Origin: Patiria miniata
Taxonomy: Eukaryota > Echinodermata > Asteroidea > Valvatida > Asterinidae
Length of the DNA stretch: 64,000 nt
NCBI RefSeq assembly: GCF_015706575.1
Contig: NW_024037059.1
Span: 16,095,730 to 16,159,729 of the forward strand
Direction of reading: 5' to 3'
Of the stretch, positions 49,681-60,853 are shown in pieces (within the stretch, counting starts at the first letter, position 1; each line of letters starts with the position of its first letter). Both the position numbers and the translations under genes were made by a program. Below the pieces are notes generated by a model. It was not told the DNA's origin. It did not search any database and saw only the letters and a program-made list of their open reading frames with translations.

Positions 49681-50757
49681 ACCAAGCTTAAGGATTCAGG
49701 CCTTCTAGTCTTGATACAGTAAGCGAAATGAGACAGTACGCGAGTTAGTCGATCTTGTCTTATTCCTATCCTGCATTAATTTGACAGTTAAACCTACGAT
49801 CGATGGCTCGTTCCGTGCCTTTCACTCTTAATTTCCTGTCTACTCCACTCAACACAAGTCAGGTCAGCTTATAAGCTTTTACCTGCAGTGAGTTCTGAGT
49901 GTACTACTTACACCCAATCTACACCAATAATGGTATGGCCGTCAGACACAGTGCACAGTATGTGCGGAGTATCCGCCCAGTAATCGCGAACGCGAATGCA
50001 CCAATCAGAAACAACATGACATAACGTTCGGCACTCTATTTTGTACTCTTTACATGATTGGATAGGCAGAAAGCCCATCAAGAAGGAGCAATGTTCAGCC
50101 TGCAATTAAGACATGAATTCATTTGATATAGAACAATGAACTCCCTGGTAATATCGATTGATGTATAAGATGTGCATTCTTCTCAACATCACTTCTCAAG
50201 GATGACTTTCTGTCTTGCCATTTTATCCATCTCCCGACCATTAATTGCTAAGGGTTTTCAGTTTCTTCCATTTAATAAATAGCTGGAACAAAAATTGAGA
50301 CATTTAAGTCTCAAAGGGTGAAAGCTTTAAAGACGATTGGAGAGCAGAAATCAAAAGAATGGCCTTTTATCTGGGGTATAAGCGGGTAGTCCATAGAGTA
50401 TGATGAAATGTCACGTTTGACTGGCGTAACTCAAAAGTCCTACTAAAAGCATTAAAATAAAAACTCTGTTACGTTTTTTCTGCTTTCAATTTAAAATCTG
50501 TTTATATTTTTCGCTTTTAATTTCAAACTATAGTGATTTGAAAAATTGATTCCCTATAGCTTTATATAAGTTCTGGAAAATAATGCGATATATAATTGCT
50601 ATTTCGGACGGCATTTTTGCATTTTAGTGGTGCGCCCATTAGTCTGCAGGTAATATATCAACCTCGTTTCTCCAGTTACAAGTTACTTAACAGTAACGCG
50701 AGCAACGATTGGAAACAATCTAGCGATGCGAAACCGACTCCGCCATATTATTAGACA
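49681..50757. other. Upstream region of GPCR copy 1
   Basis: Promoter and 5' UTR of the - strand GPCR gene are expected here. No TATA box or other exon could be fixed. Confidence 0.4.
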
Positions 50758-50775
50758 GTCTTTATCAGTGTTGAA

Positions 50776-50870
50776 GGTCTCGGTCTCGGTCTCGAGACCA
50801 CTTTTTGCAGGTCTCGGTCTCGGTCCCCTTTGGTCTCGATATTTTGGCTGGTCTCGAGTCGAGACCAGCC
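50776..50870. repeat. Left subterminal GGTCTC hexamer cluster of the hAT element
   Basis: GGTCTC occurs about seven times plus GAGACC palindromic partners, starting ten bases inside the left end. It matches the cluster at 52826-52960. Confidence 0.9.
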
Positions 50871-52825
50871 AAAAAGTGAGGGGGGGGCGGATTCCGCCCC
50901 CTGCCCTTTTAGGGTTAAGTAAAGAATCAGTTTAGGGCAAATGTAACTGCAGTGTGATGCTAATGGACATGTCTCTTTTCACTTTCTAGTGAGTGAGGCA
51001 TAGTCCAATAACCATTGCTCCTTTTCTTATTTCTCGCTTTCATTGTGGGATGATCTGTTGAAACAAGCACTTTATAGCGATCCTCATTGATTCCAAATAC
51101 AACTGAGATTTAAATCTTATGAATCAAGACTGAAACATTATTACCGTCAGATTTTGTATTTTGAATATGGGGAACAATTCAACTCTTTTTCCCTAGAAAT
51201 ATTGGTGATTTTTTTTCTATTTTCCTTTTCAATTTTTCCTATATTCGTGGAGGCGGGAAAACGTGGTTTTTTTTTTCATTATATTTATTAATGGATATTC
51301 ATCCATTCGTAGACCGTTAAATTGGTATTAGTGGTGGACAACTGAATTTTGTGATCTCTTTATTAAAATAGACACGACTTGGGAATAAAGTATGCAAATT
51401 ACGTGAAATGTTCACAGTTACTACTCAATAACATGTTCTTTATCCCAATTATATTTTTTACAAAATGGAGCGTGCCATTTTTTTTATCACACGGTCACTT
51501 TCTTTTTGACTCGCCATGTATTCATCTTTTCATCTGTGATAAACACAAATTGGGCTACTGCCATGGTCACACAAAAATAGAGTCTAATTGCCTGCCTCGT
51601 CTCCTTCCTAAATGTCAATTGCATTTGCATGAGTAGAGAAGAATTGTGTTCCATTAATCGCTATATGTTGTTTACGGCCATCACAATAAACGATTAATAT
51701 ATTGGCAATATGTCGTACTAAAATATTCAAGTAAATCGCCCAGCAAGGTAGCCGATGCTGGCGATACGATGGCACGGTACAAAACACAGAGAGGCGAGCG
51801 CACTGAGCCATAAATCCTAAAAGTACATCTCACCCACCACATTCAGTTTGTGACAGCGCCCTTCTATTGTGTCGGCCATATTCTCAAATAGGCTAATGAC
51901 GATGATGACGGCGGGCAGATTAACGGAAGATAGATTAGGCAAATATGGTTCATCAATCTTCTATAGTATATGTAACGTTATTGACATTAAACAAAAATAA
52001 AGTGGCATTACATTTCAGCCTTAGCCAGGCCTTCTTCAGAGGTAAATGACAGAGGAACAAGAAACAAACATGTAGGGGACACACAAACATGCAGGGTTGA
52101 AAGGAGAATCACAAAGAGAGATGGGGGGGGGGCAGACCAATCCATATCTGGCTACCATCTCTCAATTGTTTGGTATACATGTACAAATCTATATTCCATG
52201 ACTGAAATTTTGAAAAATAAATCAATATTTTCTTGCCCCCCAATTTTTTTTCGAATCAGGTTTACATGGAGGTCTAATGTAAAATTAAAGTTGCATTTAA
52301 ATATCCGTTAGTGGTCATTGCTGAAACAAAGTGGTGGCTGTGGAGTTTAGGGTCTGAGTTCCTATCAGATGAAACATTCACCTTTAACTTTTTACTTTTG
52401 TCAAGTTTCAACATGTTCAAGTTTTGCAAAAACTAGTACAAATTGTCGTACTCCTAAGTTAGAGTTTCTTCATCAGATTTACACTTTATAGTAGTTAAAC
52501 AATATATTTTTAAAAATATATATATTTTTTAAAAAGTGGCAAAAATATATGGAGTACATCAAATAAGGTTTTCCCCTTCTTTAAATTAGGTTGTTTCCAT
52601 TTTTTTTTATTGATTGTGACAATAACAAATTATGTTGCCATGTTGTAATTTATGGCATGAAGCAAACACGAAGAGCACTCGCATGACACAATTAAGCAGG
52701 TACAAGTGATTCCTAACTTTCAATCACTTCCTTCACATCCCCATGAACATCAACATCTCAAGGACAGACTGTTCAGCTGTAATTAGTGTCTTGTTGTTTA
52801 TTTAGATTATTGTTATTTATTATCC

Positions 52826-52960
52826 GTGGTCTCGGTCTCGGTCTCGGTCTCGGACCATTTCGGTCTCAGTCTCGGTCCGCCTTGAAGGGGCTGGTCTCGG
52901 CCTCGGTCTCGGTCTCGCAACTTCAGGTCTCGGTCTCGGTCTCGGACTATCCGGTCTCGA
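52826..52960. repeat. Right subterminal GGTCTC hexamer cluster of the hAT element
   Basis: About twelve GGTCTC hexamers in tandem runs of three or four, stopping about ten bases before the right end. Confidence 0.9.
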
Positions 52961-52979
52961 CTACAACACTGGTCTTTAT

Positions 52980-55900
52980 GATGATATCCGCCCTTTCCTC
53001 GATAAGGACGTGTAGGTTTTTCATCTTTCCAAAAACTTTTGATAGACAGTTGCAATCAATTTACAATGATTGCGACTTGTTCCGTTTGTTTATATTTAAT
53101 CGCAATATTCCGTCCTTTGTGTTACCGTCTGATGCATTTCATGTTGTTCTAATCATGACAGAACGAACTATTCTAGCGAATTGACGACGTAAAGCGTATT
53201 ATGTCCCTCACAGTAAAACACTGAGATACCCACTGCACTATGAACAATGTAATCTGCGCTTAGAAATGGAATCAGTGCTTTTACAGGTTATTACCACACT
53301 ATGTGATGTGACTGCCATGTAATTATCTAATGTTGCAAGTTGACGATGTATAAGTCAAGAAGCAGACAAAAACTTAATTCAGAAAAGGCTCGATTCTCGG
53401 AGTCATGATCCGTTATTTATCCTCAAAAGAATCTGCGACACGCTGACCCCTTTAAGCGAAATTGAGGCCGTCCAACTCGTGCCGTATCCTAGCAACGGGG
53501 GTTAATAACTTGATTGTCATGAAAGTAATAATTGTTGTCTGGTAGAGAAAAGGAAGCAAACGTATTGATTAACGCTATTATGACTGCCATATGTTGTGTA
53601 GATTTTATATCAAAAAGAGAGTGTATGTTGTGAATACAAGGTATTAATTAATGGGGCATCGGCTTTAAGGTCTGAAGTGACTAGAAGGGGGGGGGGGATA
53701 TTGTGTCCGCAAGTCAACTCTTACCAATTTTGCAAAAGCTTTGAGGACAAGACGTCTCTCTTGTTAAGATGTTTCTCCGCTTACATTGCAGGCTATCGGA
53801 TTCTTGACATTAAATCCGCCGTGACGTGAAAATTAAAAGCTAAAAGCCAATCAGTGTTTTCTCCTGGGAGAACTATCAGTGTAGCTCTATGTCTCGATGG
53901 CTTAGTGTCGTTTTATCAAAGTTCCATGCACTCCATTCGGCTGCAGAAATCCGATTATCACATGGCGTTATGGCAATATTCAAATCTCAGTCCTACGACG
54001 ACGGTTTTTTTTTCATTTGGCATCAACATTTGAAACATTAACAACGCGTTTACGCGGAGTTGTTTGACTGTTTAAACCACAGGTTATTAAATAATGCTGT
54101 AAATGTAAAATAATGACTTTTTGAGGTAACATGAATATGCGAGGTGCGTCATGCATCATGTTCCACGGGGTTATTTTTTAATTACAAACCATCCATTACC
54201 GTGCAGAATGCTGATAACATTAAATTAACGACATTGTCGAACTTTCCCGCATTGCAATCAATCGATCAAATCCAGTTGCGTGACTTATTATCTCAGCCAT
54301 CAAAATTGGAAGCCATCGCTATGGAGATAGATCGTTTGGTATCACAGCAACGCTGTCAGCCCAACCAATGCGCGAGAGCGGTGTTTGGTCTGCACGCGCG
54401 CATACATCGATGAAAACACGGCTCAGAGGAAACCCAAATAAAGGGGCGGACGTGTGTAACAAGCGCCTGTCACGAACATCAAATGTTGCCGACCAGAAAT
54501 GAAAGTTTTACCTTGCTTAATTCCACAGACATTTTGCAGCTTATGCTGGGTATTCCATCAATGTGTTAAGAGGGAATAGTTATACTTTCATCCTAAGTCT
54601 CATGCTGTCAGGAACAAAATCTGCCCGTCCCACTTGACGTTATCGTTTTCCTTAGCAACACGACCTCGCCGTGAAGTCTAGCTTATAGTGTTGTCCGTTA
54701 CTTCCATTTATTCGTGTTGACTTACTGCCAAGATGATGAAAGTATATTAAAAGCCTTGCCTTACATCACAAAGTTCCTTGAAAATAAAATGTTGAAATAT
54801 TTCCAGCCATTCCCCCGCTTTTCATTCCTTTCCCACCTGCAGCTGGCTCTGTCAATTCAATCGAAAACGAACTCATTTTCACGCTATAAGTAGAAATAAA
54901 TTCAATTACATTATATCACAACAAATTTGAACCGTCACTCTGCCGATATGATTTCATCTATGGGCCTACCATTGGTTGATCCTACATATCAGTGCAACTT
55001 TCAACATATTGTGCATGCATTGTATTGGTCCATTAAAAACCTTCGTGCCCAATTTCCTCATTTTTGTTGACTGAAAGCTGAAGGATGCCAATGGAATACA
55101 AAAGAAATCTTTTATATCTACATGGCTTCAAAAAAAAAAAATGTAAATTATCTGCGATGGAACATGTAATTATTGAATTGTCTTCCTATGTTATATAGGA
55201 ATGCTTATTTCAGTACCTCAATTCTGACTTCATGTGTAAGGCAAAAACATGCCAATTGAATAATACTAAAAGCAATAGAGCAAAAAGGAGCGTTGATGCA
55301 AAAAAAAGGAGTTTTACATATAAAGACTCTTTTTTTTTAATTTGAAAGCTCAAAAAATTAAATTGAATGTCAATCATAGAATGCATGCAAAGAAAGAATG
55401 GGGAAAAGTATTAAATTCTGAGCACATTATAGAGTATTCATCAACTCAATTTATGAATTTAATTAATTAATTTATTGAAAGGCTACGAATTCACTGGTAC
55501 ATTGAAATGAAATTGGTTGTATGAAGTTCTTTAATTAATACACAACTACAATGACAAGCAAGCGTACATTAATTGCAATACTTCAAAATTGGAAAAAATA
55601 TTAATCAATGGTTCCAAAATGCTCCAGTAATTTGGCAGTTCCTAATAGAGAATCGATGACCTTGTCATGTCAATCAGTATCATCGGGTCCTTGCTAAACG
55701 AAGGCATCACGTGGGGGCGTGCTCCCCAGCGAACTAACAATATGGACGAGTCCGACAGATTAAACATCTATCAAAGAAAACCATAAACGAGCATTATTAA
55801 TGGTGTACGTTATCGCGTGTTCCTGTCTCCAACCTCGTTCCCAAATGACAAAAGTCAGGACGCCCATATAAACATCAGTTGCAGAAAAAAACAGAGAAAG

Positions 55901-57036
55901 GGGGCGTTTTGGTGTTAAGAATCTACGAGCCTTGCCCACCACCTGTCCTTGGAGAGATTAAGATTCGTTTCTATGTTACATGTATATGCCTACTCTAATA
56001 CAACACAATATAATAGCAAACGCATACCAAATTATTCCATTTTGTCCCAATTTCCCTTTGACAAGTGTTTATCTGCAGGGTTCGTGATTTCGATGTGATT
56101 TCAGTTGTCCATTAGTTAGCCGAAGTTCCTTTTTTTCCTCGTTTACATTCTTTCGCCAAACCTTTCGGAAGTGAAAGTAAAGGACGGTTTGTGCTATCAT
56201 GTACTTTTTGTGAGCTCAAATACGAAGCGATAATCAAAACGTCAGAATATTTTATTGCCATGTTTGCCGTTTTCCTCAGGATATTGTTTGTGTTTCGAAC
56301 TATGAACCTCGTTGGAATCAAACAAAACGCATTAAATTGTTTATGTCCTCCAGTAATATTCCCGGCTATATCCATTTAGGCAGATTTAAAAATGGCATGC
56401 ACAAAACTTACTAAAAGGTACCATCATTAATACAAAATTAATTAAAAAGTTAACAGTCAAATTTCCCCTCATTCTCCCGAAAGATCTCTGGCTAGCTTTT
56501 CCCCTATATGGTACTTCTAGATTTCCCACATTTCCTCCATTATTGTCTTTAAACGTGACCTTTTGTACAACCATTAGAAATTTAATTTACACATTATTAC
56601 GAAATCCACGTGTAAATCCACGCGTATAACCATTCGTCCGAGCTGAGAGAATAGCTCGAATGACTCGATAAACAGCCGTGTTGTTAACATTGCCCGTGAA
56701 ATGGCCCAAGCCTAAAGTGTCAATGGTCTTGATTTTCCCATCTTTTCAAACATATTGCAGAGAATGTTTGATTTAGTGCAAACATTTTACGATAATGAAT
56801 GTTAGTTTAAGCGCTGGACAATTGTGAATTATAGTGTTAACAAACAACGGTGATGTTGGCATTTTGCTCGAAGATTCGTCGCGTCACTTTCAGACGAGGT
56901 TGAACAAGCCAGGCGTTGGTTTTCCTTGTAGAACACCTCTCTATTAACTGTTCTTGATTGAACACAGCTTGGAGCTCTTGACGGTAATTGGTATACGGGT
57001 GCAATTCTGTTGTCAGGATTCAAGCAAATATACTGA
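52980..57036. other. Spacer between hAT element and GPCR copy 2
   Basis: No gene recognised in 4 kb. It holds a poly-G run near 53689 and AT-rich sequence. The open frame at 54144-54413 (+) has no known domain and no gene context. The 3' UTR of GPCR copy 2 should lie near the right end. Confidence 0.5.
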
Positions 57037-58017
57037 TCAATCGATCTGGCCTGTGATTGGGATGTCGTCCGTGACATTATTAAGGCGGTCCTGACGGCCC
57101 GTCACACGGTACAGTAACCGGCGCAATGCCTGCTGAAATGTCTTATACTTGAAGGCGTAAATAAACGGATTAACCGACGCATTGGAGGCAAGGAGAGCTG
57201 TCGATGTTATGTAAATAGTACTGGTGAAATCTAAAGGTTGCCATCCCATATTATGCATGAAAAATAAGACTTGGTTGAGAGACCAGCAAAGCACGAATGT
57301 GATGAAGACAATGACAAGTGTCTTAAGGGTGTTACGACGTGCGCGTAAGAGTCTTCTGGCGTTGTTGTTGTTATGCTGCGGATCTGATTCAGACACTGTA
57401 GGGATAATGCGATTGGCGCTTCGTGATATTTCAATTCCTATCCTGATGTACATGTAAGTCATCAATGACAGAGGAATTACATACTGAAGCAGAAATAAGA
57501 CCACTGCTAGGACGCCCCCTACCGACCTAGAGCCGCACTTTCCACCATCATCCACCGACCACTGAAAAAACGCGTAGATTCGAAAAGTTAGCACGATAGC
57601 CCAAATGCAAGCTATGCAGACGGCAATAGCTTTCCGGCCGTCGAAATATCTCTGGTATCGATACGGATAAACGATCGCAAAGAAACGCTCAAAAGTTACC
57701 GTCACTAAACTGTAGGTAGAAGCTACGAAGAAGGTAAACATGAAATACCGAGAGTTCCACAAGTAGCAAAGGAGGTATCCAGCAGGAGTCTCACCGACTT
57801 GACTGGTTCTTGGGATGTACTCATAACCGATGATAAAGATAGATGCCAAGAAATCGATGGTAGCTTGGTGTAGAATCAGTGCATTGGTGTAAGTATGCAT
57901 AGATCGCTCCAAGACAATCACAAGACAAACCAGGCCATTGCCAAGGATGCCTAGGATTCCAGTTGTCGTGTTTATTACACGAAGTAGTAGAGCTGAATCC
58001 ATGATGGCAAACTCCAC
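57037..58017 (-). CDS. Orphan rhodopsin-family (class A) GPCR, copy 2, intronless, 326 aa
   Basis: Close paralogue of the receptor at 48697-49680: shared stretches include ERSMHT, NALILHQATIDF, FERFFAIVYPYRY, LLRARRN, LDFTSTIY and NPFIY. It shows the same class A anchors, ERF for DRY, and CWSLNQ in TM6, so the usual proline is leucine here. The extracellular cysteine pair is kept. The tail RLNNVTDDIPITGQID echoes the RLNVTDDITATG end of copy 1. Start chosen at the first ATG (MEFAIMDSALLLR); a start five codons later is possible. Ligand unknown; it acts at the plasma membrane by family knowledge. Confidence 0.93.
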   Translation of the reverse strand: MEFAIMDSALLLRVINTTTGILGILGNGLVCLVIVLERSMHTYTNALILHQATIDFLASIFIIGYEYIPRTSQVGETPAGYLLCYLWNSRYFMFTFFVASTYSLVTVTFERFFAIVYPYRYQRYFDGRKAIAVCIACIWAIVLTFRIYAFFQWSVDDGGKCGSRSVGGVLAVVLFLLQYVIPLSLMTYMYIRIGIEISRSANRIIPTVSESDPQHNNNNARRLLRARRNTLKTLVIVFITFVLCWSLNQVLFFMHNMGWQPLDFTSTIYITSTALLASNASVNPFIYAFKYKTFQQALRRLLYRVTGRQDRLNNVTDDIPITGQID

Positions 58018-60826
58018 AAGACAAACTCACTGATACCCAGGAATGAAACTTGGATACGGAGGCAGATTTCTCTGCTGTTCATTCCTTAGCTTCATCATCC
58101 ATACTGACGACAGCTCATCAGAAACAACGTATAAACCACCCCCACTCCATGCACCTCAATTAGTATGATATTTCAACACCGGTCATGCATCATTTCCTTC
58201 AGTTAATTATTCACACGTGACGATATAATCCGCTTCTCCAATTGGCTCTCGACTTCTCTACTTACACATCTGCGTTTGATGGATATGCGCAAGAAACACA
58301 CGACTACAAATATATGAGATTTCAGCTTATACTCGGTTTTCCATTCAACGTGCGATGTTCAAGCTTCAAAACGTGACCGTTTCATCCAGATTGTTTCTCT
58401 TCAAGTCGTCATTCCTCTGTGTTTACATTCATCAGTGCCTCTCAGAAAACTGGGGCTGTACGCTGTCCTTCATTCACGATGTTGTCATTGCCAGGTCCAG
58501 TAACAACTCTATTACTGCTCGCCGGCAACACAAGATGCAATTAAGTTTCAAGCAATTTGTAGTTACCATGGATCATGGTAATGGAGCGGTCTGACCAATC
58601 ACAACCACCATTTCACAGCCGTCTTATTTCTATGTATCATGATTTACGATTGGACTTTGTGTTGAGCTTACAAACCACTCGCTGTAAAAATAGTGCTTAG
58701 AGTTTAAACACTTTTAGTGACCACTATATATTTTCTCATGCTTAATTCTAAGACATGTTTAGATTTTTTGCACAGTGCGAAAGCCTGTTAGTGCCGTCAA
58801 TAATAACTCACACAAAAAATCAAATTATATTTTAAAGTTCGTTTTTCTGAGACACGAGATAAAAAAAGAGTGAAGTGTGTATATATTTAGCCTGTCATTT
58901 AACTTCAACCCGATCAGTCATTTTGATTTACTTTTACTAGTTGTACTCGATGGTAGCAGGCTTTCGCCGTGTACCTAAACATGCAACAGACATCCAGACG
59001 TGTCTGAACGTGTCGTAGATTCAATATGTGAAAAGTTGGTACAGTTATAAGTGTTTAGAAATGTGTTTAAGCTCGAAACACAAGTGTTTACATATACTTG
59101 CATGCGATGTGAGAGAAGTCACTGATATCCCTTTGTCGTCTTTACACCATATGAATTAACCGTCAAGCGTAAGCAATATTGCACTTCCTCCTTTATAGTC
59201 TATAGTTTCAAGTTCACCAATGGAAATTAGCAGACTCTAGCTCCCTCTTTCAGCACTTTAGCAAAGGCACTCTGATCTGGAGCTCCGACTTTAAAATTTC
59301 GGTCTTGAAACAGGACTACGTTTCTCCATCACTTTGGTATTTTTGGCTGACCTTAATGTCTCCACATGCGTCATCCCTCTCGCGCCAGAGAGATGTGTTT
59401 TGCTTGAGGTTACGGACACCGTGCACCGTAGCCCAGTATATTGTGATTGTCATTGTAACTGTATTATTTGTCAATCCAGCTGGCCTTTGGAGACAAAAAA
59501 CAAGGTCCAATTTTAAGGGCAAGGTTAACCACAGCTCTCTGCACCTGGCACAACAGTCAAGATTTAAATATTGAATCGGAGAGGAACATGTATTTTTACG
59601 CTTGACATCTTAAATGCAGCTTCACATAATGATAATATGAATGTGTGCGCTCTGTAAAGTATGATGAACTCTTCGTTAATTATACGCATGATTATTTTTC
59701 AAGGCAAACTAAATGCAAACGGGAAATGAGCGCAATCGGCTCTTTGTAAATTTCATTTAACTCCGTTTTGTTGGATGGCGGTGTACTCTTTCAAGGAAAT
59801 GAGTGGATAGTGCAAAGCTCGAATGTGAAAATCAGTTTTATAAAAATTCATCTCGAACGGGTACCCATTCGCTTGAATCTTCAGAGTTGTATTAATCCGC
59901 ACTGAATAACATCATTAAGTCGTGCCCATTTTAAGTACTATGACAATGAATTAAAACCCGTCCTAAAAATTTGTTAAATAATACTTGTAATAAAATGAGA
60001 AAACCACATGCCAGGAGAATTAAGATTGAAATACCGATCTGGCTAGTTTGTTTTTGGTTTCAAATGGCTCTCTGATTTACAGGAGCAAGATGTTTCTTTC
60101 TCTCCCAATAGTTGTCTACTTCCAATGGCTTATAGGTTTATGTTCCGTGTCCGAGAAATAGAAAGAAATAACAACCTGAGATGTTAGCAAAGTCAAGCAA
60201 AGTGGAAGCTCAAATATAAGACGCTTGTTCAAAAAAAAAAGGAAACCTCACCATCAAGTGAGGAGATTGTCTTAAGTGTACTTTATATTCCGTAACCTGT
60301 TCCATAACTTGTTCCATAACCTGTTCATAACCAGAATTTGATTGATTGCACTACGGTGAGTGATCACCTGATAAAACACAACCATTTTAAAGTATACACA
60401 TCAAAGTCTAAGTGGAAACTCGTGTGCTGTAGATAACACTCAGTCATTTGATTCTGCATGTTTAAAAGAGGTGCACGGGCTTAATATTGTAGCTCAGCTG
60501 TGCACTGGTTCAAGTGTCATCTGTGTCCAAAACTCAGACGGCCAAGATACTTCAGGTAACCATTTCTACAATCAAAAGAGTTGTTACATGACGAAATATG
60601 GCCACCTCGTGTTTTTACCGACATTTTTATGACGTCATTACCTTATGGTTGCATCTGACTCATCGAATTAAGGGCAATAAGAAATGAGGGACCCTGTTAA
60701 ATGTCAACCAAAACTTACTGAAATATCTATTATTTTGTAATACAAATTGATGTCTCGCGAGTCCTGGATACGTATTCAACCAATGTAATAAGCCTAAGAT
60801 TAATTTTGTATAATTTCATTCAACAG
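58018..60826. other. Divergent spacer between GPCR copy 2 and the sulfotransferase
   Basis: Should contain the promoters of the GPCR (-) and the sulfotransferase (+). No exon beyond those genes recognised. A short tandem repeat is noted at 60293-60330. Confidence 0.45.
60293..60330. repeat. Short tandem repeat, 12-bp unit
   Basis: About three copies of TAACCTGTTCCA with single-base changes, about 0.5 kb upstream of the sulfotransferase start codon. Confidence 0.75.
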
Positions 60827-60853
60827 ACGTCAAAGTGGCACAGTCAGAGACAA

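Larger units (their letters stand above)
50766..52971. mobile_element. hAT-type DNA transposon, 2.2 kb, non-autonomous or decayed
   Basis: Ends CAGTGTTG at 50766 and CAACACTG at 52971, flanked by a perfect 8-bp duplication GTCTTTAT (50758-50765 and 52972-52979). The 8-bp duplication and CAGTG-type ends place it in hAT. Near the left end (50776-50870) GGTCTC occurs about seven times, and near the right end (52826-52960) about twelve times, mostly as tandem hexamers in the same orientation. The 1.9-kb interior is AT-rich with no transposase reading frame. The perfect duplication suggests recent movement by a transposase supplied elsewhere. Confidence 0.88.

Noticed and set aside
52000-52040. 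Hammerhead-ribozyme-like word on the - strand (CTGAAGA ... GAAA)
   Set aside because: Stem II does not close directly between the two core motifs and stems I and III are not evident.
54144-54413. 89-codon open frame on the + strand
   Set aside because: No recognised domain, no flanking splice sites or paralogue, and it lies in otherwise empty spacer.
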